From the NCBI GenBank assembly GCA_038501195.1, contig JBBPUQ010000002.1:1364001-1428000 (forward strand): a stretch of DNA of 64,000 nt, in the 5' to 3' direction. The position numbers and the translations under genes were made by a program. A model generated the notes under the pieces. That model did no database searches and was not told the DNA's origin. It worked only from the letters and a program-made list of their open reading frames with translations. The stretch is from Nemania diffusa (taxonomy: Eukaryota; Ascomycota; Sordariomycetes; Xylariales; Xylariaceae). This document shows, piece after piece, positions 40,378-50,948 of this stretch; position 1 is the stretch's first letter; every line of letters begins with the position of its first letter.

Positions 40378-40761
40378 TTCTCACTCTGTCTTCGGGGATT
40401 ACATCCTCGTCTCGTAGCGAATAAACCCATCGCCCAGTCAACAACGAAAATACAAAAAGACGGCGGAGACTAAGGAGGCGTGCAGACCTATAGTCCCGTC
40501 AAGATTGACGATCTATTTAGTTTTCGAAAATGTTGATGCATGATCACTACTAAGTATAAAGTTAGCACAATCCCGGGGCGCAAGTATTAATAATGTATAT
40601 TATCCTTCGACGAGCAGCTTACTAGTTTGGGCCTGGGGCATTTAGTTCATAGCCTCTTGCGTGATGGTTAAAGACGACTGAACGTCTCCCACCCGCGCTC
40701 ACTCGTTCAATCATCTCACCCTGATAATTCCCTGAGATATACATATTAGTCTTTAGTTATC

Positions 40762-42282
40762 TCATGCGTAGGAGCAATTACCCATTCGAAACGTACTTGA
40801 TTTGGATGATCGGAAATAACTCGTTCTAGATATTGGAGGTCGTTTTCGGAGCATCAAAAGCGAGTACACCGACCTCAAAACAGCTCTAGAAGGAAGCAGT
40901 AGACATGATCCGGTCCGAGGGTTCCCGGCTACGACAAGACCAGCGAATTCTCCCTTATCATTGAATGCCCAACTACCACTGTCACCCAGACAGACGGAAG
41001 TGCTTAATTTTACGCCGTGTAGTTCTAAGAAGTTACTTGTACCTGGAAGTCGGGTATAGAAGGGAGTGGGAGAGCATCGGCCCCTGATTTCAGGATGGTG
41101 TGTAGTTTTAATAGTAATGGATATTGTTGTCAGGTCACCATCAGGCAAATCCTCAATTGAACGCATAAGGGGGAGATCCATCGTAAACACATTTAGCGTG
41201 GTCTTAATCAAGGCGATGTCAAACTCCTGGTCAACACCAACAACCGACCCGACTTGCTCGCACATTTCGGGTCCATCGTCGTTATCCTCGCATTCTTCTA
41301 TGATAAAGTTTTCTTCATAAATTCCAGGCGGCCCTGTCGCAATCCGAGTCCGGATGCCTATCTCAGGCGACAATCGTGAATCGTGACGTCTAAGTAGAAT
41401 CTCCTCGCAGTCGGAATTCTCAGAAGGGGTTTTACTTCCAGGACTGGTGAAAGCGGTTAGGGTCTTCACGTCTTCTTCATCATCCTCATCGCAGTCGTCC
41501 ATCCCGGTGATCTCAAAATCGTCTGATTCGCTTGATGAATCGTTATGCGGCTCTGAGCTTATGATCGCGCGGCGAATCGGATGGATAGCATGAGCCATCG
41601 TGAGAGCGTAAACGTTATTCTGGTATCTAAGCAGTCCGCCACAAGTAGCCGACGCCGAATAATGCGAGTGTGTATTTGAAGATGTATGGAAGTATAGCCG
41701 CGTGGGCTTCATGGTATCTGGGGTTTCAAAAGCACACGCTTCGGCTGATAGCAAGCTCAGAATTTCCGTCCCTGGTTCACCCCTGTAGAACTTGGTGCTT
41801 TCATAGCTCCTAGTAGATGCTGAGCTGGGCGTCGATGCCCTGGATGCTATGGATGCTATGGATGCCATAGGGTCAGACCCAAGCCACTTCAGATCCTTGA
41901 ACTCAGCTACAACAGAACAATGCCCTAATTCGAAACCCGGATACGTGGTCAGGATATTTCTTGATTTTATAACCTGGAACGCTGTTTTCCGTCGCGGTTT
42001 GTCATCTGAGGCGATCATGATAGTGGGCTTGGTCTTCTCAGGCAACCTCCCAACCATGAACAAGGAGAAGCCAATGAAGGAGTTGGATTCCGGGAGGCAT
42101 TGTTCTAGGCATGCCTTGACCTTCCCTGCGATCTCCCTGGTGAAGAGGTCTCTTGCATCGTTTTGTGCCTCCCAACAATGGTACTGGCCCCCCAGAAGTC
42201 CTTGATACTTCCCTGTTGAAGAATTCGCATAGGGGTATGTCTGAGGCCGAAGCAGCTTCGGTATCGTGAATGACGCTGCCAT
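40762..42282 (-). CDS. Cytosolic trypsin-like serine protease domain protein
   Basis: A single-exon 506 aa protein without signal peptide or membrane segment. The N-terminal ~140 residues (GGQYHCWEAQNDARDLFTRE ... SNSFIGFSLFMVGRLPE ... FELGHCSVVAEFKDL) look like a folded domain I cannot name. A Ser-rich linker leads to a chymotrypsin-fold domain with a visible triad: CGGLLRYQNNVYALTMAHAI (His231), EFDIALIK (Asp355) and SVCLGDSGSWAF (Ser435, GDSG motif). Between His and Asp lies a long acidic insertion (DDCDEDDEEDV, residues ~262-272, and more). Related trypsin-like domains in fungi occur in proteins linked to NLR or conflict systems (general knowledge, not checked here). The start codons of this gene and the plus-strand gene at 42584 are 301 bp apart, suggesting a shared promoter. 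The triad is mine to assign by motif; substrate is unknown. Confidence 0.85.
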   Translation of the reverse strand: MAASFTIPKLLRPQTYPYANSSTGKYQGLLGGQYHCWEAQNDARDLFTREIAGKVKACLEQCLPESNSFIGFSLFMVGRLPEKTKPTIMIASDDKPRRKTAFQVIKSRNILTTYPGFELGHCSVVAEFKDLKWLGSDPMASIASIASRASTPSSASTRSYESTKFYRGEPGTEILSLLSAEACAFETPDTMKPTRLYFHTSSNTHSHYSASATCGGLLRYQNNVYALTMAHAIHPIRRAIISSEPHNDSSSESDDFEITGMDDCDEDDEEDVKTLTAFTSPGSKTPSENSDCEEILLRRHDSRLSPEIGIRTRIATGPPGIYEENFIIEECEDNDDGPEMCEQVGSVVGVDQEFDIALIKTTLNVFTMDLPLMRSIEDLPDGDLTTISITIKTTHHPEIRGRCSPTPFYTRLPGTSNFLELHGVKLSTSVCLGDSGSWAFNDKGEFAGLVVAGNPRTGSCLLLPSRAVLRSVYSLLMLRKRPPISRTSYFRSSKSSTFRMGNCSYA

Positions 42283-42583
42283 GCTACATTCATTAGAATG
42301 GTCTCGAATACATTGGTAGGATTTACGTAGGGAAGTGCTGGGCCGTCATATTGAAAGATATTCCCCGCCTGTACACTATGTATGTATGTGCTCAGCCCAT
42401 GCAACATTACCACCAGCCAGCTGCGCCACTACCCATATGATCCCAGAGGCCCTGTAAGTCAGCAGAGCGCTTGGCTCGACTTATTTCTTAACTTATCCTT
42501 GTTGTTCTTTTTTAATCTCCTTTCCGATAATAATCATGTCTATCTATATGACATGATTATTGTCCATATAGCTTCGAGTCATT
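42283..42583. promoter_or_regulatory. Divergent promoter between the protease and the membrane-protein gene
   Basis: 301 bp separate the two start codons. There is an inverted sequence ATAATCATGTC/GACATGATTAT at about 42529-42560, a near-perfect hairpin or dyad positioned between the genes and closer to the plus-strand one. Both transcription starts must lie here or within the adjacent 5' ends. Confidence 0.45.
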
Positions 42584-43988
42584 ATGAGCGCGCAATTAGC
42601 CACCCCCTTAAGGGAACCAATTGACCTCACAATAAGAGATAACCTCCTTCTTAGGTTATGGGGTCCTGTGAATCCGACTCAAAAAGACCTTCCCTGCATG
42701 GACTCTTACTTTAACTGGTATGTATAAGCCAATTAGCTCAAGTCAGTCGTCTATCCTTTATATAGATCTAATTAGCTCGCAGTGAGTAGATTCTTCCGAA
42801 ATCAAACCTAATCCTAACCCGCCTATGGAATAGATATAAATGATACATGTTGATAAATCCTAGATTACGCTTCCCAATGCCAAAAGTTTCTCCTAGATGG
42901 CGGTCGCCATGTGTCCATATCGACTCACGCGGACGTGATCGAGATCACGGACAAAATGCAGAAGGACTCAGAACGAGCAAACCTCCACCGAGATGTCTCG
43001 CAGCAAACTAAGGGAGGCAACCTTAACACTACTACTAGTAGTAGTACTACCACTGCTGCCGCCGCTGCCGCCGCCGTAGACGGCTCCCTAAACCTCTGCT
43101 CCAGGCTCCTACTCATGATGAGCATTGGCGAGCCCCTGAACGGCATCGACGGGCCGAACACGATCAAGTGGAACACGGGCACGCTCCGCTCCTTCACAGA
43201 CCGACACTTCCGCCCCCCTGGCATCTCCCGGCTCCAGCCCGACAAGCCACAGATAGGACGTCTCTTTACAGCCGTAAACCTCCGGAAGATCGGCGGGTTC
43301 CGCATCGCCTGGACAGACAATCTGGCCGACCACCTCCGCCTCATCGAAGACCCCGACGGTCGCGCAGGCGTCGTCGCGCTCTTTTCCTGCGTCTCCTTCC
43401 TGCGCTTCCAGCACCGCTACGTTCCCCCTAACAACCAGCTCTTCCCTACGTCGCTAATCGCCGAGACGCTGCGTACGCTAGCACTACTCCTGCCGCAGAG
43501 CGACACGGCAACGCAGACGTGGCTGCGAGTGCAGGCCAAGGAGGCACAGGCGCAAGGGCAAGCGTTAGACCCGCTGCTGACCGAGTGCGGCAGCCTCACG
43601 ACGCACGAGCGGCGCTTCGAGGCCTTCGCGCACTGGCACAACCGCCTCGGTGAGTTACCGCCGGAGTCCTTTTCTTCCCTTTCTGGTAACTTGAGAGCTC
43701 TGAAATGTCTCAGGAGTATGGTTCGAGAGCATATTTCGAGAGCTGTAAAACTACGTAAAAGAGTAATTACTGACTCCAGCGGTTATAGTAGTTCTCAAGC
43801 AGGCCCTCGACGAGGCGCGCCCGCGGACGCTGGCGCAGTGGTGGTTCGACCGCCGCAACGGCGTGCAGTGGTACACCTTCTGGGTCGCCATCCTCGTCTT
43901 CCTCGTCACCATCTTCTTCGGGCTGGTGCAGAGCGTCGAGGGCGGGCTCCAGGTCTACCTCTCGTGGAAGGCGCTTCACCAGGAATAG
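42584..43988 (+). CDS. Fungal family protein with one C-terminal membrane segment; first splice junction unclear
   Basis: Exon 1 (42584-42717) reads DLTIRDNLLLRLWGPVNP ... DLPCMDSYFNW and ends at GTATGT. The main exon (about 42864-43649) reads DYASQCQKFLLDGGRHVSIS, HADVIEITDKMQKDSERAN, SLNLCSRLLLMMSIG, GFRIAWTDNLADHLRLIED. The last exon (43780-43988) reads VLKQALDEARPRTLAQWWFD, RRNGVQWYTFWVAILVFLVTIFFGLVQ (membrane segment), ending KALHQE. I recognise this as a widespread fungal family with no assigned function. The second intron (43650-43779) is canonical. At the first, the best acceptor (ATCCTAG/ATTACG) is one base out of phase with the GTATGT donor, so there is either another exon, a different junction or a frameshift. 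A GTG at 42911 is not the start. The poly-Ala/Ser/Thr stretch (residues ~95-115) is an insertion. Confidence 0.75.
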
Positions 43989-44533
43989 GGGGTGGGCACG
44001 ATGTGAATGAATGGAACGGATGACGCGTGCTTAATTGATTTATATATATTTTTTCTTTTTTTCACGTTGCCGACGGGATATGGATCGGTCGTGAATAACT
44101 AGCTCTAAAGAGAGTGGCGCGGAACATCTACATAATCTATCGCCACCAGCTTCATCGCTGCCGGTGGCCCAAGGATAGTTGCAGCCAGCGACATTTACTG
44201 GTCCGCGGAGCGAGCCTTACTATGGTTACTTCGCACTGATACAGATGGTTCCTCGATATAAAAAAAAACTCACTGTCGACCGGATCAAAAAGGCCTTGTG
44301 TGGGCGTCCGCCCATGCGTATAAACACCAACAATACCGGAGTCTGATGCAACCGCTATGCCTGGAAGTACCATATATATGAAGGGGGTCTAGCCTTAGTC
44401 GGCTGCCCCGAAAAGCGCGCACTGGGTATGCTATCCTCCTCAATTTTTACCTTGATACCTCTACTTTCTTCTACACCGAGCGATAGCTTTCGGGCGGCTG
44501 GTCTACATGTACCATTTCTCGCGCGCCGAAAGC
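43989..44533. other. Intergenic, convergent 3' ends
   Basis: This lies between the end of the membrane-protein gene and the end of the minus-strand CDF gene. T-rich runs near 44046-44065 could serve 3' end formation. No gene is seen. Confidence 0.4.
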
Positions 44534-46315
44534 TCATCCGCTCTGCTGTTCCATGTGGGTGGGGAAATTGTAACTCGCGTAGTCGGTATGCACGAACGCG
44601 CGGTCTATAATCGGTACCGACTCTAGCACATAGCTCAGACTCTCGCTGAGGTCGTGGGAGTCGCGCAGGGTCGTGGACGCGTCGAGGATGATGTCGACCT
44701 CGGCGATGAGCTTGTCGCCCGCGTGGTACGCCTGGATGCCCTGGATCTGGCGAATCGTCTTGGCGAAGCGCATGGTGAGGTAGAGCAGCACGTTCCGCTG
44801 GTCCGCCGTGGCCGAGAAGCCCGACAGGTTCTTGATGTGCTGCAGCGACGTCTCGGACCAGTTCTTGATGACGACTAGGGAGAGTAGCAGACCACCTAGC
44901 GCGTCGAGCCACCATATCTTCAGGTAGAAGCCGAGGATCGGGAACAAGATGGAACCTATGTTGAAGATAACGTCGGTCATGGCGTCGGCCGCCAAGGCTT
45001 GCACACTCGAGTTCTTCACGAGTCGACACCATAGCCAGCAGAGACCCTTTATCACAACCGTGCTGACCATGATTGCGACCGCGGGGATGCCGAGCTCGAT
45101 GATCTCATGGTCTGGCGATGCTAGCCGCTCGATAGACTGCAGCGCAACTTGCACAAAGGACGTGATCATGATGACCGAGAACACGAGGACACCGAGGGGT
45201 TCGAGCCTCCGCCTGCCAACAGGGTACTTATACTGGTCTTGACGGGATACTAGGACTGTCGTTATCCAGACAATGACGGTAGATAGGAAATCGAGGACTG
45301 CGTCGACTAAACTCGCCAGCACAGACATAGACGAGGTAGAGACCATGACGGCAATTTTTCCCGCAAGCAATAGCACGTTTGCGGCGAAGTTCACGTAGAT
45401 GGCCAGCGTGACGATGGGCGAGCTACTATCTACATCCTCATCCTCGTCATCGAGCCAAGGAATTTCCGGTTTGGGCACGCTGCGATCATCGTCCTCGTCT
45501 TCTTCTTCGTGGTTGAACAGGGGCGTGGTCTCGGTGGGCCGGTATATGTCCTTGGGCGTCCGCTTGACTTTCTTTGACGAGGCTCCCAAAGGGGTTGGCA
45601 GGGCCCCGTCGGAGCCACTGAGGTCGCCGCTGGAAAATTCAGCCTGCGGGCTGGCATTGGCGGAGGCTGTATCATCGCCTGACTGCCTGTTCATGGGGAT
45701 TGTGATAGACTTCGGTAGACTCGCGGCCTCCTCCGAAATGGTCTCGGGGACCACAAGACCCTTGAACGAGCTGTGTGGGAGGTCATTGTACTCGTTGAGC
45801 AGGTCATGGGGAAGACTGCTGTCGAGTAGGCGGTCGATGTACAGATACTGCTGGATTAAATAGTTGGTGCGTTCGTAGTACTCGCGCAAGGGCTTCTTGA
45901 GCGCACTCAGTTGGTCTTCCGTCTTCCAATATCGCTCCCAGTTGTACCGAGGGTTCGGGTTTCCAATGAGACGCATAGAGCGCACCTGGTCGCTGTTCAG
46001 GATCTGGCTGAGGCGTCGCTCGTCGGCTTGTGACCGACGAGGTTCGTCATCGTTGAGGTCAGCATAGCCGTGGGAGGACGTCGAGTGTACGAGCAGAGCC
46101 TCCTCGTCGTCAGAAACAGCGCCTCGCCAAGAGCTGCCGTAGTTGTGGAGCGACTGGTGGGAGCGACTCAGCAGTTGCGTGAGGGCGCTTGGACGAGAGT
46201 GGTGGTCATCTTGACGCGCAAAGGTGCCCTTTTGAAAGGGACTTTGGCTGCGGCGCGAGGGCGGTGAATTGGAGACCAATGCCGACCGCTTGTGATCCAG
46301 AGACATGGTTTGCAA
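44534..46315 (-). CDS. Cation diffusion facilitator (CDF) transporter, Mn-type signature
   Basis: A proton-coupled metal exporter in a vacuolar, Golgi or ER membrane. It is a single-exon 593 aa frame. A long cytosolic N-terminal region (to ~300) contains NPNPRYNWERYWKTEDQLSALKKPLREYYERTN and acidic stretches (HEEEDEDDD, WLDDEDEDVD). Six TM segments follow. Metal-site motifs are DAVLDFLSTV in TM2 and DAMTDVIFN in TM5, each of DxxxD form, which in CDFs goes with Mn2+ rather than the HxxxD of Zn transporters. The C-terminal cytosolic domain has the CDF fold signature AEVDIILD and the VHTDY motif. Met1 (46315) and Met4 (46306) are both possible starts. The C-terminal half is GC-rich, giving a long overlapping antisense frame that is an artefact. 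Confidence 0.92.
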   Translation of the reverse strand: MQTMSLDHKRSALVSNSPPSRRSQSPFQKGTFARQDDHHSRPSALTQLLSRSHQSLHNYGSSWRGAVSDDEEALLVHSTSSHGYADLNDDEPRRSQADERRLSQILNSDQVRSMRLIGNPNPRYNWERYWKTEDQLSALKKPLREYYERTNYLIQQYLYIDRLLDSSLPHDLLNEYNDLPHSSFKGLVVPETISEEAASLPKSITIPMNRQSGDDTASANASPQAEFSSGDLSGSDGALPTPLGASSKKVKRTPKDIYRPTETTPLFNHEEEDEDDDRSVPKPEIPWLDDEDEDVDSSSPIVTLAIYVNFAANVLLLAGKIAVMVSTSSMSVLASLVDAVLDFLSTVIVWITTVLVSRQDQYKYPVGRRRLEPLGVLVFSVIMITSFVQVALQSIERLASPDHEIIELGIPAVAIMVSTVVIKGLCWLWCRLVKNSSVQALAADAMTDVIFNIGSILFPILGFYLKIWWLDALGGLLLSLVVIKNWSETSLQHIKNLSGFSATADQRNVLLYLTMRFAKTIRQIQGIQAYHAGDKLIAEVDIILDASTTLRDSHDLSESLSYVLESVPIIDRAFVHTDYASYNFPTHMEQQSG

Positions 46316-47567
46316 GCTGCAGCGTCTGGTTTGCTTTGCTTTTTTTGTTGTTCCTCGAGAAATTAAAACACTAGATCAGGTTGGACGTATTCTTCTTTCG
46401 GGCGAACAACGCTTGGGTGACGAATCAGCGGCTGGAAAACAAGCCCGCCTGTGGAGGATCTGGGTGTTTTAAGGACGTATCCAAGAGTGTTGGAGGAATT
46501 GGAACGGGACAGCGACCTTTAACACGCTTTCACACGGCAATTGCCCTGGAACCTAAATACTTGCAGCAATGATAAACCTTCGCAACGTGCGGTATTAAGC
46601 ACGAGCATAATATATGATTGGGTGCCTCGCACAGGGTATCTGCTGCTGTGCGCTGCGAAGGGTCATTGCGTGCAGCTGGCCCGTAACATTAAACATTAGC
46701 GGTATCGATTCTGCAGCTAACCCCGCCGAATCGCCACTGATCTTTGCCGAATCCGGCCTAGATATTCTTGGCGCCACGGCGAATGCGGCGCAAGGCTTCT
46801 GCGCTCCCTTACCTAGGTACTCAGTAGACTACTACCCCTAGGGGTCCTAGTGTACGTAATCTAACCGCGCACTAACTACCAGGTAGGTAGTTAGTTAACA
46901 ACAGCGCCAAGCTCTTGGAAAAATAGAATGGCATTCTGCCTACAATTGTCCGAATTGCTTTCTTGTCGCCAAGAGCTTGAGATGATCCCAAAAGATTCTT
47001 ATGATATTGCCTCTCGTCTGTCCCCTTTTTCCGATCTCGCAAGTCCGACCGCGACCTCACCGCCCAGGCCACTCCTTGACTCTATCAGCGGGGGCCGTAT
47101 AACCAATTACCATGTACAAATGCAACAGGGTTTCGATCTTTTTCCTTTTGAAGTAGGTATATCAGGGTGCATGAGATATAGGGAGGCAGGCAAGCCACCC
47201 ATGCTTGGCTTGAATCTACACTGCCGACGGCATTGTCCCGTATCCCTTTTGTTCAATTCTCTGATTGTACGATTACCTCCTTATCAATTGTTTCACGTAG
47301 TTACTAGAAATGATCGGAAGGCCAGGTAGATTCTCAGCCTCTCGCTGCACGACAACTCTTGACTTGAGATACCTACCTAGTATCGTGAAAAAACAGTGAT
47401 CCCACTGCCGCCGGGGTACAGAGCGGGGGAGGCTTTCACCTATTGGGTAGCGAGCTGCGATATTCCGGCAGCATCTCCACTCCCAGCGGCACGTAGATAG
47501 CTTCCCAGTTAGGGGTTTCATTTAAGGGTCCCCTTTCCTCAGACCACGTACTTGAGTAGCCTCCGTC
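46316..47567. other. Intergenic, no supported gene
   Basis: This is upstream of the CDF gene and downstream of the GAR transformylase gene. It includes TACCTAGGTA at 46810-46819 and a PyPu tract TACCTACCTA near 47371. The plus-strand frame 46928-47329 shows no family features. Confidence 0.4.
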
Positions 47568-48910
47568 TCAGCCTGTTACAGATGCTTTCGTAGATACTAT
47601 CTTCTGCGCGAGTAGGGCAGTAGCCTTTACAATCAGCTCATGTTCGTATCCATGTATCCTTTGCTCGAGATCCTCTAGGCTCTCTTCGTCTTGGATTTGG
47701 ATTTCCTGCGTTAAGACGGGAGCGCCCCGATCGACCTCTTCTACGACGTAGTGGATCATAATCCCCGTGATTCCATTCTGAAGCTTTCCAGCTTTGAAAT
47801 CCTCATACGCTCGTTTAATCTATCAGAACAAGATGTTAGTTGGCCGCGGCGAGTAATCAAGGTAGCAGGGCCTTTGGGAATGTCCGAAAGCAAGAGCAGT
47901 GACTTCTGGCTCCCGGTCATTGTGGAAAAGGGAATTGAAGAGATTTTATAAGCATACCGCTCCCGCCCCATCGTACATGCCTAAGTAGAGGTTAGCAGGC
48001 AAGAAGAGATATCTTGGGTCGAGCTCTGACGTACCTGGCAGTGCCTAGTACATAAAAACATATTGTGTTAGTTTCTCACGTCTGATTTCTAGAATTATCC
48101 AGGTTGTGGTCGCGTTTATCTGAGAAACAAGAGTTACATAACAAGAGTTACATACTATATAGAACAAACGTTAGTTCTCGATTATGATAGTTATTCCAGA
48201 AACAAAAGATTGGGAAACTGGAATGGTAGGTTTAAATACCGGGATGAAGATTTATTATTGGAACGCCGGCCGCGGCAATGGGGTTCAGGAAACCGGTACT
48301 CATAACTATATCGTTCTGTATTAGCCTGTGCTCCCTTCGACGTAACAGCAATAACTGCAACGAGATCGAGGTTTTCAATCTTAGATTTTCGCAGTGCAAG
48401 GTCCTCATGGGAGCTAGGAATCAAACACAATCCTACTAACCATGCATCCATCCAGCTAGCACTATTAAGTCCGGCTTGTCTTCTAATATTCGCTCGGCCA
48501 GAGCTGCATCGTACTTGAAACGAGCTTCCTTGACCTTTTGGGGGTCTTTCTCGCCCGCCGCGAGAAAGCCGTGCTTCACAAGGTTGAAGTAATCGGTAGG
48601 GATCGGGGGCTGTGCGCTTTCTGCTCGTTTTACTGCATAGGCATCTTTTCTGTTGACCGTAACTTTGACGATGGTACCTGCGATAGTGCCCGAAACGCAG
48701 GCGTCTAAAAGCTGCACAAATTTGGGAATTAGAACATGTGGCTTATAAGAAACACGATATATACGAAGGGGGTCCATGGCCGTTTAAAGAACATATGAGA
48801 GCAGCGGCTTAGTTGATAAGGGAGGTAAATGACACTGAATTGCATACCGCTTGTAAGTTGCTGCCATTGCCCGAGGCGAGGCAGCTGATTCTCGCCTTGT
48901 ACTCAGCCAT
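47568..48910 (-). CDS. ade8: Phosphoribosylglycinamide formyltransferase (Ade8 type), five or six exons, frame problem at HPALPG
   Basis: It transfers formyl from 10-formyl-THF to GAR in purine synthesis. Exons on the minus strand are 48910-48848, 48711-48441, 48305-48240, a micro-exon near 48044-48035, 47980-47958 and 47819-47568. Motifs: ARISCLASGNGSNLQA (phosphate loop), LLDACVSGTIAGTIVKV, DLIVLAGWMHV, AAGVPIINLHP (catalytic Asn and His), GMYDGAGAIKRAYEDF, MIHYVVEEVDRGAPVL (catalytic Asp). Introns are 135-190 nt except the 54-nt one before the 23-nt exon, most with CTAAC branch sites. HPALPG requires the micro-exon CACTGCCAG, but the genomic acceptor is TACTAG/GCACTGCCAG, one G too many; canonical splicing shifts the frame. 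Skipping it keeps frame but deletes Ala-Leu-Pro. A 14-bp tandem duplication lies in the preceding intron (48126-48153). Either a noncanonical junction, a one-base error, or a defective gene. Confidence 0.82.
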
Positions 48911-50511
48911 TGTCCAGGGCTAGCAAAGCGAAAATCCTAGGGTGTTACTGAGTTTGAAGGTGACCTAGTGGGCTAGTCAAGCAATTCGGTGCTACCGTCT
49001 CGAAAGCTGAATGTCAATTAAAATTAGGTAGATACCTAATTGCTCTGTCGCAAAGCCGAGGAGAGAAGCAGACGTTCCATTTTCTAGCGGCTGTGAATAT
49101 GTGGAGGGGAAATATTTTAGCTTAAAAAATCATAGCGGGGAAATAAACGCGCGCCGCGACAAGTGTTCGGAGCTCCCAGATACTTGTGATACAGAACGGC
49201 AAACCCCGCCGCACCCTTACGCGTCAATGCCTATAATCCGAGTTTTGTGCAACTTATAGGTATATATATAGTCCAGCATCAATGTTGGTCAATGGCTGAC
49301 TTGTGTAAGTATGTGCTACTTACTTGCATCCTAGTTGTTAAGTAGCATGTAATACTATATAAAGAGTTAGAATACCTAGACGGTGTCTCAAGCAGAGCCC
49401 ATAGTCGAATACCCCAATTGCGTATGTGTATGAAGGGAAAGCCAATCAATTCAAGACAGGACTCTGCAGTATACGTAAAACGGACGGCGTTTCGGTAAAA
49501 GTTGGAAGTGCATGTTAATAAACTTCAATCTTCTCGATACAAGATGTATCAGTATCATACCTTAGATCTAAGTACCTGGATAACTCCAGCTACCGCTACC
49601 CATTTCATGTCGTGTGAGGCAATCAACCACTGAAGAAACATTGATGGCGCACACATCTCGGCAATCCGAATCCTCATGCACATAATATTAGAACGAATTG
49701 ATCAGGCTCGGTTTTATTACGTACAAGCAAGTAGCTAGAAGAACTCATCACGGCTTACGTAGTAGTACTACCTCTTCTCCGTATAGGAAGTCATCGTGAT
49801 TCTTATGCTGTCTACATAGTATCAGCAAGTTTTATTGTACATGGATCAGGTGATAAGGGTCTCAACAACCGAGACTCCGGGTCAACATCATGGGATCGAC
49901 AGGTATATATATCGCATGTCTTAGCAACCGTCATCTCATTCTCATCCGTGTACTACATAGGCAGGTGATAGCTCTTAGTCTTGTGATAAGTGGCAGAATA
50001 CCTACCTACACCTACTTACACTAGGTGCCGCGGGAAGAGGCAGCCACCGTGACAGGTATGCCGGTCAACTGTCGATCCGGTGCGTTCGGAGAATTACCTG
50101 TGCGCCATCTACGCACACTAAATACGTTAGTGTATTCTGTAGGCAAGTATGCCATGCGGGATGCGCTTCAAGAGCGAACCCGGAGAGCCCGGATCACTCT
50201 CGCAAATGAAGCCCCTGAACAGGGCTTGGCAAAAACGACTACTGCAATCATATCTGTACTCATATCAGGTATGTGCATAATTACAATGTACAAAACACAA
50301 TATTATTATACTTAGTTATTCATAATTTATTAAATACTTATTATTGCATATAATGGGCCATTAGAGTACAGTATCTGCTTCGGTTAATAGATAGGGCAAC
50401 AATTAAGTACCATTCTGTGAAATCCAAAATACAATATCTACTGCTGAGAGGATAAGTTGGTAAGGCGAGATGGTGCCTGATGCTCAGACCCACTACTGGA
50501 ACCGTCAGTGG
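48911..50511. other. Intergenic, no supported gene
   Basis: A GTG-started frame at 50025-50315 has no family features. TACCTACC-type tracts occur near 50000. No RNA gene was recognised. Confidence 0.4.
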
Positions 50512-50519
50512 ATAAATAA
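50512..50519. repeat. Left 8-bp target duplication ATAAATAA
   Basis: It directly precedes the left inverted repeat and is identical to 51219-51226. Confidence 0.8.
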
Positions 50520-50570
50520 GAGCCCACCTGCATACGCCTCGATTTCATCCTAGATGCGCCATGCCCCCAC
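50520..50570 (+). repeat. Left terminal inverted repeat (51 bp)
   Basis: It is the reverse complement of 51168-51218 except for one G/C difference in CATCCTA(G/C)ATGCGC. Confidence 0.9.
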
Positions 50571-50680
50571 CTAATTTAACTACAATTGTACTAGTGCTGT
50601 GCACATCACCTACTTTTAGTATAGTTCCCAGCAGAGGGACAATTATACCAGAAGTACCAGCATTGTAAGTAAAAATTCAA

Positions 50681-50789
50681 CCTACCGAGCCACCTACCGA
50701 GCCACCTACCTAGCCACCTACCTAGCCACCTACCTAGCCACCTACCTAGCCACCTACCTAGCCACTTACCTAGCCACTTACCTAGCCAC
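50681..50789. repeat. 12-bp minisatellite A, about 9 units
   Basis: The unit is CCTACCTAGCCA, with early units CCTACCGAGCCA and late ones CTTACCTAGCCA-like. It lies inside the transposon. Confidence 0.9.
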
Positions 50790-50948
50790 ACAGCCTTAGG
50801 TAATTGTGCTTACTTACTTATTTATTCAATTAACCTATTTACTTAGACCTACTTAGCCACACCGAGCCACACCAAGCTATACTTTTAGCCACAAATAAAG
50901 CCACAAATTCAAAATCTGTTCTTACTCCTTACTGTAATTTACTACTAA

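Noticed and set aside
42911..42955. Start of the membrane-protein gene at GTG 42911 or ATG 42956
   Set aside because: The family sequence continues upstream of both (DYASQCQKFLLDGGRH) and an earlier exon from 42584 carries the conserved N-terminus.
44355..45032. 225-codon minus-strand frame overlapping the CDF gene
   Set aside because: Same strand, other frame of the GC-rich C-terminal half of the CDF transporter; Arg/His/Pro-rich artefact.
50606..50791. WLGR-repeat protein on the minus strand
   Set aside because: It is the translation of the 12-bp minisatellite inside the transposon, with no start context or homology.
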